A stretch of DNA of 64,000 nucleotides from Narthecium ossifragum (Eukaryota > Streptophyta > Magnoliopsida > Dioscoreales > Nartheciaceae), in the NCBI GenBank assembly GCA_963920575.1, contig OY986966.1:4484130-4548129 (forward strand), given 5' to 3'. Below, piece by piece: positions 43,401-56,780 of this stretch. The position numbers and the translations under genes were made by a program. The notes beneath the pieces are model-generated. The model saw nothing but the letters and a program-made list of their open reading frames with translations. It was not told the origin of the DNA and searched no databases. Positions within the stretch are counted from its first letter, which is position 1. Every line of letters starts with the position of its first letter.

Positions 43401-46400
43401 AAATAACCATCCAAATATGCGAATGATTCATCGGAAAGTCGCTTTGATACTCGGGCAGTGGATTTCTGAGGTTTAGAGTCTTCTAATTATCTCTGAAGTT
43501 AATTCACTTTCATCTCTGGATTGACTGGATTGAGTGTCGGGTTAGGTTGCTGATTTATCTGGATCTGCATTGCTTTTCTTTCATTTTTTTTTCTTTCATG
43601 AGGATTTAATAGCAGGGTATTCATATCAGTCTTAAGCTTTTTTTTAGACTGTCAAATGTTTCTTGTACTGGTCTTTTTAGCATTTTCATGAAATTGACTT
43701 TCATTATTCACACCTTTAGAAGTTTTGGCCTTTGATGTGTTATTTGTTACTGTGATCGAGGTGATTATTTTCCACTTCATCATTATAGGCTTATTCTGGA
43801 AATTATCTTGGATAAGCTCATTATCTTTTATGCTACAATTCAAGATTATGATTCATGCAATAGGAAATATCAATGTGTACAGAAAGTTAAGTTGAACAAT
43901 TGGTGCCAACATATGTTGTAGCCTTAATTTAGGCTAATTGATTCAAACTATTTCCAGAGTGCTTCAGAATTCTAAGATGGTTTTGTACATGATGCTGACC
44001 TTGCATACAGCGAGTATAAGGGCATAAAAACTGACTACTTCTACCATTATTATTGACTTATTCAGGCTATCTATACATAAGTTTCATGGACCCTGTTTTT
44101 AGGGTCAAAGTACCGGATCTTGTTCCTTTGCCAAAAAAATTGCTGAGACTCATGAAAGTAAATGCTTGCTGCCACCAGATGTACAACTTGTCCGCAAGCA
44201 GAATAGTCTGCTTGTAAATGAACATGAAATGATAGTTCATTTGTCAACCATGTCGTTTCTTTAATGGGAATATCGTAATTATTGATTGTACCCTTACCAT
44301 GTGGACGCTCTTGAACATAATAGCGAATCTTTTCCTGCATCAAGACAACTTCCTTGGTTCTAGCATGGCATTGTCAAATTAATATGTCTAACCATTCCGC
44401 TGAAAATTGTCAAACATTATACTTATGTGAGTATGTTATTGCGCAACTATAACAATAAATTTGGCTTCGAGTTGGGCATAATTCTCATTGGGTGACCTGC
44501 GAGATTCGCTTTATCTACAAATTTTATGCCCTAAATTTCTTGTAAATAAACCAAGCATGCTGCCTATCATTATTCTTGCGTGCAAATGCATGACAGTGTT
44601 TGGTTTGCATGTGTTGCTCTTTCTCTTTCTTTTCGGACAATTCGGAACTTTTTATTTTGTAATATTCTGCCATTGTCTATTTTGGTGTTCTGATTACTTC
44701 TTTCCGTTGCAGATAAAAGGCGATACTAGAAGGCTGGTGTCCCGTGCTTTGGTTAAATTGCTTCAGGAGACTGATGTGGCTGTTAGGGTATGATAACTGT
44801 CGTGCACTCTTCTTTCTTAAGCGTATCACAAGTCCTTGATTTAGAATGCTTGTTCTTTTTTGCATCCTGTTTAGCGGCTATTTTTAGTGTGCTTTGAGAT
44901 TTCTTTTTCCTTCTTATATCTAATTCTTTTTATCTCTGTTTTATTTACTAACATGAAATCTTTGTACATTTCCAGTTGGCAGCTTGTCGATCTCTCTGCT
45001 ATCTTGTACAGGATTCTAACTTCTCTGAGCAAGATTTCTTTGAACTTCTTCCAACATGTTGGAGTTTGTGTTTTAAGTTGGTGGAAGATGCTCAGGAATT
45101 TGACTCAAAGGTTATAACTCCTCTATGACCCTGAGGCTATACAAATGATCCTCTGAATTGTTGTTATGCATGACTCCATGCAGAAATCTATAAGGTTAAA
45201 GCACTTTGTTCACTTCATGCATCCAGATTAACTTCTGATTGAGCAACCTATTGAATTTGTTGGTGTCAAGGCTTTTGAATTAATGGTTGGAGTTACTTTA
45301 TTCACTCCAGGAATTGAAATAAGAGCTTTCATGGGTTAAATTGGGTCAAAATAGCTGCATGCTTGTGTCTTGCTACCTCTTTATTACAAATTGTGCTCAT
45401 TTTCCTCGTACTAGTTGATATATCTGACATTAAAAGAGAAACTACATATGGCTTGAATATGATCCACTTGAGAGATTCCATCCTAATGCTTCCATCATTA
45501 CTTAGATGGGAAGTTTTCCACTATTCCTGTTTTAACCAATTCTCCAAAGAGTGTTTGGAGGCACACAGCAATTGGGGTGAGTAAAATTGCTGTTCTCAAC
45601 TTTATGAAGTCATACGAGATGACCAAATAGTGAATCTATGATTGGGATCCATAGGCTTCAGAAGATTTGTGAGGTAGAAAAATCACATAGTTGATGGACT
45701 CGTAGTCTGTGGTTTATATGTTCCAGAAGTACCTATTCTTTAATAGTGGAAAGTTTGGTGTAAGTCCAATCTTAATCGAGTATCTTAGGGCATGCCACAA
45801 TCAACATTGTCGATTCACTTCCTACGCTTTCACTGCTGCCTCTTAGTTGCTTCAAGTGAATTCAGCTCATTGCTAACCAAAGATTGGTACAGCAAGATTA
45901 AATAGAATTCTAAGCTCAATGAGGAGTGTAGGCTTGCGTTATTACACAATAAGTAGATTAGCTTGTGTTTGCTCATATGCTTTATTTTGTGCTTGCTATT
46001 GATTATTCGCTGTTTATGAGACCTGTATGCTGAACCTTTGATTGTTGCTTGTACTTTTAGGTTCAAGTTCTGAATTTGATATCTGTATTGATTGAACATG
46101 TCAATGAAAAAGTTATCCCGTTCGCAAGTCAACTGTTGGAGTTCTTTCACAAGGTATACTGTTTAATGCTTAAAACAATGTTTACGCAAACTCCCATGTT
46201 GTAATTAGGTCAGAATACTTGGAACATTATATTTTGCTTTTTTATAAACCGAGGAATGGTAGTCAAACTAAGATATTATTTTCTGGATTATCAATTGGTT
46301 GTTACGCCTAAGTTCCCTACTTGTATCTCTTTTGGCTTCTCTGAGTTCTTGATATTAGTCCAATCTGGGTGTTTGTAATGGGGAGGGCAGTGTTTGGTTA

Positions 46401-48148
46401 TCACTTGACCTAAGTAACGAAGCAGCGACTCTTCTTTGAGGTCTTCTGCACTTGTCAAAGGTTCAGCGTACAATTAAAATCAGTATCTAACTGCACTATT
46501 GTTCTATGGACTGTCAGATGTGGGAGGAATCTGCTGGTGAAAGTTTGCTTCAGATTCAGGTCTTAGCTGCTTTGAGGAACTTTGTCTGCTCACTTGGCTA
46601 TCACTCGCCTGTATGCTACAACGTTATTCTGCCGATGTTACAAAGTGGCATTGATGTAAATGGTCCTGATGCACTAAACCTTCTGGAGGACAGCATCTTG
46701 GTCAGTTGTACTTTAATGAATTTTAAATGTTATGTAATCTGTATTTTAAGTTTTGAATTGCATCACAGTTGCAGTAAATTCTTTGCAGCTATGGGAAGCC
46801 ACACTTTCTCATGCTCCTTCAATTGTGCCTCAACTTCAGGATCTTTTTCCATATCTAGTCGCAATAGTTGGGAGAAGCTTTGATCATTTGGAGGTTAAGA
46901 TTTACGTTTTGAGATAATACATTTGATATGTGTTTTTTCTGGAACTCTTATTTATCTGTTCTGTGCTAGTTCTTACATAGTTGGCTCCTTATATGTACAA
47001 TTCTTATTGACAGTTTGTTTCCTTTGTTTGAAGAAAATCAGCTGTATTTTCTTGCTGCTTGTTACTAGATAAAAGGACATTATTTCTTGTTGTTTTGATT
47101 ATATCACTGCATGCCAACTTTGCCTGTAGATTGCAGTATCTTGACTTATCATCTATACTAGGAATGCAATTATAGCATTAGTGCTTTATTTTGATGGTTC
47201 TTATTGTATTTGTGGATTCAACATTAAAAGAAACTAGATTTTTTCAAACTGCATGTGGGCACCTAGCATCTCCTTTCGCGAAGGTTCTATCTGGTCCCTG
47301 GGCTAAAAAATTGCCTGTTAAGACATTCACTAGTATGACGCAGAGTGTTCACTGAGTAAGTCCTTCGATCAGACCTTTGGCAACTAGGTTGGTAGAATGG
47401 TCGGGGATGTTAGATACTTAGATATGCTTACTAAATGTAAATGTATTGAACCTTTTTAGGCACATCATGCTTTCCTGTAATTTGTAGATCTATCAAGCAG
47501 GTTTTTTTCCCTTTTGAGCAAGGGACTGGATGATTCTAAATATTTGGTGATTCCTTTTAAGTAGTTCAATTGACATAAATCATGATTGGCGTTCACATAG
47601 AGGTAACTTGGTAGCTGCCGCGCCAATAGGTTTCACTGAAGTCATGTTAATGACGATTGGTAGCACAGAATTCAATGTAGAGATACCTTAGTAGTTCCTG
47701 CACCAATAGGACTCCTAAAGAAGCCCTAAGGCCACGTTTGTTTCGCGGGACAGGATATGGGTGGATATAATCTCCGGGAGATTGTATCAGATTGTAGATA
47801 CAATCTCTCGGGAGATGATGTGAGGGGTTAAACTCTTCTCTCCTGTTTGGTAAGACAAAGGATAAGGTGGGAGAAGATTTAATCAAATATTTAAACTTTT
47901 TTATTTTTTAATCCAATGGATCTTTATCTCATGGGATTACATATCCCACCTCCCCATGGGATTATTTTATCCCATGTATATGGGATATGGAGTCCCAATG
48001 GGATTATTTATCCCATGCCTAAAATCACACCAAACATGGGATAAAGTGGGGTCCATGGGATTACTAATCCCATCCCACCTATAATACCACGAAACAAACG
48101 AGCCCTAAGAGTAGGGTACATCTCTCCTGTGCGTGCATGAGTGAGTGA

Positions 48149-48197
<49 letters not shown>

Positions 48198-51100
48198 CAT
48201 AAATATAGAAAATACATGTTCATGCACGCACAAACAGATGCGCACACAAACACTCATAATCGCCTACCTCGCTTTAAGTCAATTATATTTGACATGCAAG
48301 TTGTATATTCTCTATCCTCTACACCTTTCTTCGCAGATAGCAACAGGTAGTGTAAACTTTTTGGCCGTATGTTTTCTGATTTTCAAGGATGTTTGTGTAA
48401 ACTTAGTGGCAGACTGGAGGAAGAATGGCAGCAGATAACACTTTTGACAATCATTATTAACATCTATATGCAAGCAGAAAGGACTTATTTTAATAAAGTT
48501 ATCTAGTAGTTCACGATATACAAGCCAGGTAGCAAATTGTGAATTCGGGTTTTAGACAAGGTGACATATCACTCAAGTCTTATATTCTTGATTCTAATGG
48601 AGATGAGGATTGAAAAATCAATCTAGATGATTTAATCTTCGTGTGCACTTTACTTTTTTCATGCACTTGAACAATATCTTTGATGCTCAATGGAACTTGG
48701 TTGTTGGTCTTAAATAATTAATTATGGTATTTCTGTTCACAGGTTGCGGTCAGTATAGTTGAGGACTACATAATATTTGGTGGGAGGGAATTTTTAAATA
48801 AGTATGCTTCAAGTTTAGCTAAACTTCTTGACAGAATTGTTGGAGATGTTAGTGATAGAGGAATGCTTTTGGTTCTTCCTATCATTGATATCCTTGTCCA
48901 GGTAATATTTAGTTTCCTACAACTGAAGTTTCATTATCATAAATATTTGCTGCTTAGGTTGTTCCACTTTAATTTAAAGGGGAACCTGAGCAAACTTAGG
49001 AAAGGAGATCTCTTATTTGCGGATGGATTGCAGAATAGAAGAAAATAAACTTGTATCATGTTTCATGACTTTCTGTATCTTGTTTTAAGCCGTTTGGTCA
49101 ATAGCATTAGGTAGTTGATCAGTAAACGTTTCTTGACAATAGATGTTTTATGTTCTACTCAAGTCTCTTATTTCCATGGATCATTAGGAAATCACTAGAT
49201 CACTTGCACGATATACATGCATTTTTTTAAATATCCGCACTTAGTTTGTCTATGGCACACATTAAGAATCTTTGTTGTCCCTTGGCTGCTGGAACTTACA
49301 CAACTTCCCAAGGCATGTGTTTTTTTATGTTTTTATCAGCTAAAACTGATTATTGATATTAACCAATTACTCACCTATTGTCTAGTGCTTTCCTGTGGAA
49401 GTGCCTCCGGTGATTTCTGGAGCTCTGCAGGTATTTGGGTTTCTTGCTGAGTTTATACCCTCAAGATTTGAAATTCTTGTGTACCTCTTCATGTTTGTTC
49501 TTTTTTGATGTAACATTGCTCAGTTTTGCTTTTGTAGAAACTCTTCCTTATATGCTTGAGACGAGAAGATCATATTGATCTTTCCAAAACAGCTGTCCGT
49601 ACATCTTCAGCGGCCATTCTTGCTAGAATCCTGGTGATGAATAAGGATTATCTTGCACATTTAGCATCCGAACCATCTCTTTTAGTTGCCCTTCAACAAG
49701 CTCAATTTTCCACAAACCAGCATATACTTCTCTGCTTGGTTGATGTATGGCTTGAAAAGGTTCGTCTTCATGCTACTTACTTCACTCTGGATGATTTTCT
49801 ACCATCGATTTGTTTCTTTTATGTGGATATATCAGCTGCATTCTTTAATTATCTGACTATTGCTTCAGTTTGTTTTATGTTGAGTTGTGCTGGTTATCTT
49901 GGATGCTTAACATCATGTTTTCTATTGCTAGGATGTAATGCTATTCATGATTCTTGTGACTTCAGTCTCTCTTCTTTCAAAATTTTATTGCTAACCATCA
50001 AGTTTATCCTGACTGCTCAGGGGTTAGCTTTATGAATTAACTCTGAAGATAAATTGTGGGGGTTAGTGTGCATGTACCAATGAACAAATTATTGCAACTC
50101 GTACATCCATAAATTGTGAGGATCTAATACTCGTGCTGGTAAAATTTGGCATACTAAATGCCATGTTTGGTCAGTGCAAGTGATGTCATTGAATGATGGA
50201 ACGTCTTGGTATACCAGCATTGTTGCGATGTGACTAGGCTAAGCTCTATGGCCACTTAGGGAATGAGTTTAAAGCAACGAGGTACAAAAGTAAAGGGTTT
50301 GATATACTAAAAGGGGGTTTGGGGGTGGTGTGATGATAGATTATTTTTTTTATTTTTTATGAAGCAGTTGATAACTATGTTGTAAGATAGCTATCAAAGG
50401 AGATCTCTTATTTTCTACTCCATTTCGCCGGCTCTCTTTTTCTGTATCTTGTTTTATTGTCAATAGCATATGGACAGCTTTGATCATTTGTGGAGTTCTT
50501 TCTCTTCTTCTCCACTCTGTCTACTGTCATCCTCACCTGCCTTTTTGTTTGGTCTAGATGGACAACGCCACACCCACTCAAAGAAAGACTTACGCCTTGG
50601 CTCTTTCTATTATTTTGACCTTGGGAGTACCTGAAGTCATTGATCTATTGGATGACATTCTGAGGTATCTTTTCTTGCTAAGTACATCTAAACTTTAACG
50701 TTTATCCCTCCTTGTGATCCTACTTATGCTTTTTATCTTCAATGAAGTGTTTGTACCAGTGTCATACTTGGTGGAAACGAGGAAGATGCAAGGTTTTTAT
50801 GTGATCAATGTGTTTGCTTATGCTAAACCTCCTTTATTTTCTGGAAATATTTAGCAGTTTATTGATCATATTTGTACTTTGCCTTCAGTGGTGACATCAC
50901 AAGCTCTTGCCCATCCAACCACGAAACTTTTGGATATGGTGGTGTTCAAAGCAAAGAGCTCAGGAGAAAAGAGGTAGGTGGTGACATATCTGACCTATCA
51001 TGACTGAGGTTATTCAATCATCCAATGAACTGCCTTCATGCAGATCAAAGATTCGGATCCCATCAAGCAATTATCATTAGAGAACGTGTTGAGAGAAAAC

Positions 51101-51208
51101 CTCAATACATTTGCAGCTCTTCATGGTGAAGCATCTTTTAATGCAGCTATGAGCAGGATCCATCCGTCAGCATTTGCTCAGTTACAACAAGCACTAAAGA
51201 TGACATAG
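34422..51208 (+). CDS. Importin-11-like nuclear transport receptor (importin-beta family)
   Basis: Twenty-three exons join in frame to 1009 aa: 34422-34562, 34735-34844, 35715-35787, 36083-36144, 37024-37165, 38694-38912, 38978-39044, 40099-40498, 41669-41816, 41911-42071, 43371-43470, 44713-44787, 44976-45110, 46061-46153, 46518-46700, 46789-46893, 48743-48901, 49386-49430, 49538-49759, 50558-50664, 50760-50792, 50889-50973, 51044-51208. All introns are GT-AG and every phase closes. The N-terminus (EFSLSQCENRPGFCSCLLEI) is the importin-beta N-terminal domain that binds Ran-GTP. FKNSINRYWR, YPKEWPELFSF and LILGQWISE match plant importin-11 homologues. HEAT repeats fill the rest. It carries cargo into the nucleus. 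No lesion is seen. Introns 5, 7, 11 and 16 exceed 1 kb and contain transposon debris. Confidence 0.92.
44071..44343 (-). pseudogene. Possible Ty1-copia pol remnant in importin intron 11
   Basis: A 90-codon minus-strand frame reads YVQERPHGKGTINNYDIPIK. This resembles the end of Copia RNase H (YVQERVxxGTIxxxYVxTK). The continuation is only loosely similar and ends without the usual LTR. The call is tentative. Confidence 0.3.
47730..48105. mobile_element. Tourist-like MITE in importin intron 16, TSD TAA
   Basis: The left end GGCCACGTTTGTTTCGCGG and the complement of the right end GGGCTCGTTTGTTTCGTGG are inverted repeats. TAA lies at 47727-47729 and 48106-48108. The interior has repeated ATGGGATTA/TAATCCCAT words. 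Length is 376 bp, non-coding. A 3-bp TAA target is typical of PIF/Harbinger-derived MITEs. Confidence 0.75.
48150..48199. repeat. (TA)n followed by (CA)n microsatellite
   Basis: AT repeats run 48150-48187 and then AC repeats to 48199, in intron 16 just after the MITE. Confidence 0.95.
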
Positions 51209-52732
51209 AGATCAGATTTGTGTGATTGTATTGCTTCTTTCCTCGTTGCATTGGTCTCGTGGGGAGTTCTTGGTTATAGTGTCAGTCATGACCTACCTCG
51301 TCTGTTACAAACATCCAATCTGGGGATCTTGCGTTAACATGGATTCTTCTTTTGCAGGTGTTGTCACCTGATTCTTGAGACCGGTGATTCTCTTATTTTT
51401 CCTCTGATTGCCCTCCTGATTCCCTTACGGACTACACTGTACAGTGTGAAGAGTTTTTCGTTGTAGAAATTCTGGCTTGCATGTACAGCGTGTAAAGCAT
51501 CAATTCCTTTAAGCATATAGGAAGATTTGCAAGGTGTGATCAAGCTTCATGGATGATGCATGGCGGGGGGGGGGGGGGGGTGAAAGCTCTTCTCTTTCTG
51601 GTAAGCAATATCGGTCGCAATGTTATATTAGGTTAAACCAGCAGGCGGTTTTTGTTGGTCCTGCTTCTCGCTGACAGTCTTTGATAGATATGATTCCAAT
51701 TGTTATTATTACCTGTAATTTCTACAAAAAATATTTAAGTGACCTCGGTTGTATTAATATTGTTGGACATAGTTTTACGGACATTATTATTAGTATAATG
51801 TACTTGTTCATGAATGTCCAATGTAGTAGTCGTAGTAGTGGTAGTAAGACTTGGTGACCTCTACTACGGAGACTACAACTTTGAGCCTTGATATTCAAAA
51901 TAAACTAGTACAATACCCTAGACAGCAAGCACAAATTGATGTGGCAAAAGATGTTAAAAGTCGATGAACTCTGCAGACCTTTTGATTGCTGATATGTAAA
52001 CAGCCCCCCCGAATTAGCTAACGTCTAAAAATAACTTGCTAACTTTTCAAAAGGTGCCATAATTTAGAGCTATCTGACAAGAGTTTATTATTATTATTAT
52101 TGTTTTAAATCGAGTCTTTTAGCTCAGTTTCAGCCAGCGAATGCCCTTGCAACCACCACCCCCAGAGTGTATTGAACCAAAGAGCTACTAACCACCCGTA
52201 CATCTCCCAGTGGCCGATCCAACAGCACAGCAGTTTAAGGCCGATTCATACCATCTAAAACCAGCAACTCCTATTAAAGCAAACGAAAGGATTATATATG
52301 ACCATCGTACAAGGTATAAAATTTGTACTTATTCGAAATCCACTACTGTGTTCTTGGGTGCTTGGATAAATACTCCAACAGGACTCTCCCTCAAGGCAGG
52401 AGGGGAGCATTAAAACAGGAGGAGCCCAGAGAAAGACGAACACGGATCAACTATGAAAGGAACCCGAATGTAAACCCCCAAAACAAAAGAACACTATCAA
52501 AGCAACCCTTCAGCATTTCTCTTGAAGTATCAAGACTGACCTATGCGTATGCAGATGGAGGTTTAAAAGTCCAATTACATCACAATTTTGCTGAAATTTA
52601 CGCCCCAAGAGCAACAGATTCCTGAGACACCTAGCACAAACTCGGAATTTTACTGATTACATTCTACGAGATTTGCAAACCTGTTTCTGACTCGAACATC
52701 TGAAGAATCTAGTAAGCCTGTCTGCAAAACAG
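51209..52732. other. Convergent 3' region of importin-11 and RanBP1
   Basis: Holds both 3'UTRs and a short spacer. A 16-G run is at 51565-51580. On + an AATAATA/ATTATTATTAG stretch lies near 51700-51795. No further coding frame is convincing; the frames at 52210-52625 overlap the RanBP1 3' side and are not recognised. Confidence 0.5.
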
Positions 52733-54916
52733 TCAGTCACCTTTTGTTTCTGTTTCAGCTTTCACTTCTTCCTCTTTCACTGCAGGCCCCTCTTTTGTAG
52801 CATTTCGCTCTGTTTTACTCTCGTCAACAGTCAACTTCTCAATCAGACCAGCAGCTGTTGAGGCATCTTTGCTCTCTTTCTCTTCGTGCTTACCAAGAGA
52901 CTCAGCTATCTCATCAACAGTCTCCATAAATTTCTTGCAATCTGATATGAATTAAGAAAGAAAAGCATTTAGTATACTACTTCTAGGAAGAAAGACAACA
53001 TAGCTGGGATTAAGTTTGAGAAACATCTCAAACAACTAGTCATCCATATGTCAAAGACAGAAATAAAGTGAAGTGAACAACAACTAATGCAAACAGGAAC
53101 CCTGCTCAAGTTAACATAGCTGCCTCCTGCTCTATTTAATCTACTGAGCCGCAACTCCGCCACTCAAGGAGAGGTCTAAACAGCTAAATGGTGCACGTAT
53201 GAAGAAGTGCATCTCCAAAAACACAGTTGTGGCGGGTTATTCAAGGAAAATGACCTATTTAAGGCTTAAACCTTGGAAAGGGGAGCCAAGAGGATGGAAA
53301 CATCAGTGGATAAGGAGAGAAGGCTCACTGCAGCCTTCAAGGTAATAAAGTGGAAGCTATGCGAACCAAAGGAGGCACAATCCAAACAAAAAAAATGCCA
53401 ATGAAGACCCACCCAAATTGATGGATAGCATGTAATTTTTAGCACCTAAACATTGACATGAAATTTCAAGGAGTAAGTATCCAGTCCTAGCACCGCTTGA
53501 GGTAGTAGCCATACTAATAACTTTGAATCCCACCCAATCAGGAGGTGGTGAGACCTTGGACCATGTTAGAAGCAGAGCAATGCTAACACCCAACTAGAAG
53601 GATGTGCTCGTAAATATCTCCCACCCACAAAACAAATAGAGTACTACATTGCTAGCTCCAGAGCCCGAAATAGGAGGAACATTGCCGGTTTCAGAACCCG
53701 GGAATCAGATATAGTCTTATCCACAACATACACAAAACAAACAAGAATAACATTGTACACACCAAGGTGGAGATCTGACAAACTTTTCAACGAGAGTCGA
53801 AGGAGAATAAAGTAGGAAGTCTAATTGCTTGAGATTTAGTTCTTTGTATGAGAAACTTGAAGAATAACGTGGACAACAATGTATAAACTACCAATATAAG
53901 ATAAAAGCAAATTTATAAGCCCATTGAAGATAATATTTGCTTATCTTATGCTTATGGACAATATAGAAAAGCATACGGTAATTGTGAATTCTTGAACTTT
54001 CACATCGATCTCATTACTGTACAGATCTTTAAGAAAATTTACTATTATGACTCAGATGCTTCAACAACATGATGTCAATACTAGTCCAATTTCGCAGCCT
54101 AAGTGATCATAAGCTTAACAAATAAAGATTATTCCAAACTGCAAACAGACCAATCACCACAACGGTTAAATATGAACCAAATTCGACCAATTATCTATAA
54201 GTATAGCAAGGGAATGCATACCAACAAATGAAAAATTACAGCATCCTTCAGACCAATCGAACTCAAACAAGATTCAACGTCTTAAGAACAGATAAGAATG
54301 ACACTCACTCTCGACGGAGCCAAACCGGATGGCAAACATCTCCTCCTTTAGCTCTCCATCAGAGAAGTCCGTGGCGTGCCACACGCACGACTTATCGTTT
54401 CCGGCATGCTCTTGCATCTTTGTTGACGCAACCACTGGGAACAAGAACCAGAAACAAATCAAGAATCCAATCATGCCCCGAAAGAGCACCAAAAAAAACA
54501 AAAAATTAAGAAGAACCTAGATGGTTGGCGCAGATCTTGAGGGTCTTGGCCTGCCTCATCACCAACCGGACCTTTCCCGTCTCCTTGTGCTTCAATAGCT
54601 TCACGCTCCCCGTTCCCCTCTCCTTCCACTGACTCCCCTCCTTATTGAACCTATAGAGCTTAGCCTTCCTATACACGTACAAAACCCATCCAAACCCACC
54701 CATCAACACATGAAATTAGATCGAAAAGCATAACTCTGAATGGAAGAATCACAAAACTTACAAGTCGAGAAGGGCGTCCTCTTCCTCCTCGCCGGTGGTG
54801 ACGGCGACCTCCTCGAGGCGGACGATGGGGGCCACCTGGGCGCCGGTGTCCTCATCCTCGCCGCCGGCGCCAGTCTCCTCCTCCTCCACCTTCCTCTCGG
54901 CGTCGACGCTCGCCAT
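52733..54916 (-). CDS. Ran-binding protein 1 (RanBP1)
   Basis: Four exons on the minus strand, 54916-54762, 54668-54517, 54434-54309 and 52941-52733, join in frame to 213 aa with GT-AG introns. Residues ~28-165 are the Ran-binding domain: an acidic lead-in, then [67 protein letters not shown]. The last ~45 residues are Glu/Lys-rich and probably disordered. RanBP1 binds Ran-GTP in the cytoplasm and, with RanGAP, promotes GTP hydrolysis so that importins and exportins are released. The start at 54916 gives the usual MAS...E-rich beginning, and length is typical for the plant family. Its 3' end faces importin-11, 1.5 kb away. No lesion. Confidence 0.95.
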
Positions 54917-55402
54917 CGTGACGAGTGGGAATCGCAGTGGACGACGTGGGTGTCGTGTGAAGGATGAGGCCTGGAAAAGACCGCTGCCTCACTGGGATGC
55001 TCTTTGCTTGTTTATGGAAGGAAAGGGGAGTGGCAGCTTTTACAAGGAGACCCTCCGAGTTCTTTCTATTTCGTACCAACTCTCCAAGAATAGGAGCTTT
55101 TTTCGCCGTTTAGGACCATACTAATCACCATTTTAACTTTGAGACCCCATACTTGTTTCTTGGCAAGAATAGTATTACTTTACAATTAGGTCCCATGAAT
55201 TATGCATAAAGATCTCGTCACATTTATATTTGTATGAAAAAAATTTATATTTATGGCCGCATAATACGTGCAATGCACATGCGCCTTCATGGTCACTACA
55301 CAGATGATCAGTTATTGGGCGTAATTTATTCATGGGATTATCGCATTGTGTCACGATTTGTGTACATGAGACAAAGCATGTACATTACACATGCTCTCGA
55401 AG
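54917..55402. other. RanBP1 upstream region
   Basis: Should contain the RanBP1 5'UTR and promoter. Beyond about 55190 it becomes repeat-like, with ATGTACATTACACATGC words shared with the 57.1-57.9 kb cluster. Confidence 0.4.
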
Positions 55403-55462
55403 CGGTAGTGAGATACCGATTAGTTGATTTAGTTATATGAATCAATCGGTATCTCACTACCG
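55403..55462. repeat. Perfect 19-bp inverted repeat with 22-bp loop
   Basis: CGGTAGTGAGATACCGATT at 55403-55421 is exactly mirrored at 55444-55462. Each arm is itself palindromic around GGTA...TACC. It belongs to the same palindrome family as the array at 56870-57870. Confidence 0.9.
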
Positions 55463-55467
55463 ATTGA

Positions 55468-55676
55468 GGGACTGTTTGGATGCATGGCATGGGGGCGAAT
55501 CTGACGGAACCGGGAATCGGCGGATTCTAATTCCCGCGTTGCGTCGTTTGGCACGCCAGCGGCTTGGGTGGATTCATGGAACGGCGTCCGCTCTCCAGTA
55601 GCAGATGTCGTTCTCGGTATTTGGAGGTACGAATACCCACGGATACTATCCCGTGGGGTCCACGCCAAACAGGCCC
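55468..55676. mobile_element. Small MITE with TGA duplication
   Basis: The left end GGGACTGTTTGGATG and the complement of the right end GGGCCTGTTTGGCGTG are inverted. TGA flanks both ends (55465-55467 and 55677-55679). 209 bp, GC-rich, non-coding. It inserted within a few bp of the inverted repeat at 55403-55462. Confidence 0.55.
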
Positions 55677-55843
55677 TGAATGTACCAATTATCGAATCAG
55701 TAGGTATTATATTATGATTGGTTAATCTAGTCCATCGCTATTGTACTACCGATGAAATATATAATGCATATATCACTTGGTCATGTATACATAACTTTAT
55801 CCTATTGGATTAATGGGTTGGTATGTTAACGGGTATAGCAATT

Positions 55844-56252
55844 GGGCTCTGTTTGGCCGTGCGTTGTGTTTTTTATTACCGTGGTGAGTTGTGGTGTGTT
55901 TGTAAACTGTGGTGAGGTGCGGTGCAGTAACGGCTTAAAAACTGTTTGGTATGACACGTTAACAACTGTGATAGAAAAGTGTGGTCATGTAATTTGTTAT
56001 TTGGGTGTGCGTTTATTTTCAAATATACAGTGCAAAATATTAGTTTCTTATTTAATTATGTGTTTGTTACGCCGCAGCTAATGTGCGATCAAATGAAAGC
56101 ACATATAACCTGCTTCGTCTCTGATGCAGTTTTGGCGTGGTCCCCACCAGTCTACTATTATTCTCAAACGGGATTTTTATAAACACGACTACATTCAGTT
56201 CAAAAAAAAAAATGTCTTTGGACGGGAGGAACGCACGCCCAAACGGACCGAG
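55844..56252. mobile_element. Inverted-repeat element ~410 bp
   Basis: Left GGGCTCTGTTTGGCCGTGCG and the complement of the right end CTCGGTCCGTTTGGGCGTGC share a GTTTGG(C/G)CGTGCGTT core. The interior has GTGGTG/TGCGGTG words. The target duplication is not clear. Non-coding. Confidence 0.5.
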
Positions 56253-56780
56253 GTATCTCACTAGTTTTGTACATGTGTGGACAAGTTATTAGGCCACTTG
56301 ACTATATCTGATTGACTGATTCGGGGCGGGGGGGGGGGGGGGGACATGGTCCAAGGTCTCGCACCACCCATAGATCAAGTCCCAATCAACGAACTCAAAA
56401 ATACACCGACAAACCCCTACCTTTCTCGTCTCGCATCAGGAAGGCGGTCGATGGAGGCTTGGAGGGCTGTGGGGAGCTTGGATCGAGGGGACGCCTCTAA
56501 GTGAAAGCTTGAATTGAGGGTTTAGGGATAAATACAAAACATGAAGACTTGGGCTGACGAGAGGGGTGCATCTTGCGGCGAGATAAACGATAGTGATGAG
56601 AAGTCAAAACTAAAGAATACCGAACTGGAGGTAACAATGGCGGTTGCACGGAGGCGTCGGGGGCAGCCCGCATCTAGGGTTTTGAGGAACGAGAGGCGAT
56701 CGGGAGAGCAGTGGGTTCTTTTTTCTCTTCCCTGCTAGATTTTGTTATCGGGTTCGATTATGTGACGATCCATTAATCAG
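56253..56780. other. Spacer with 16-G run
   Basis: A G16 tract lies at 56328-56343. Purine-rich open frames at 56312-56738 are not recognised. Confidence 0.35.
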
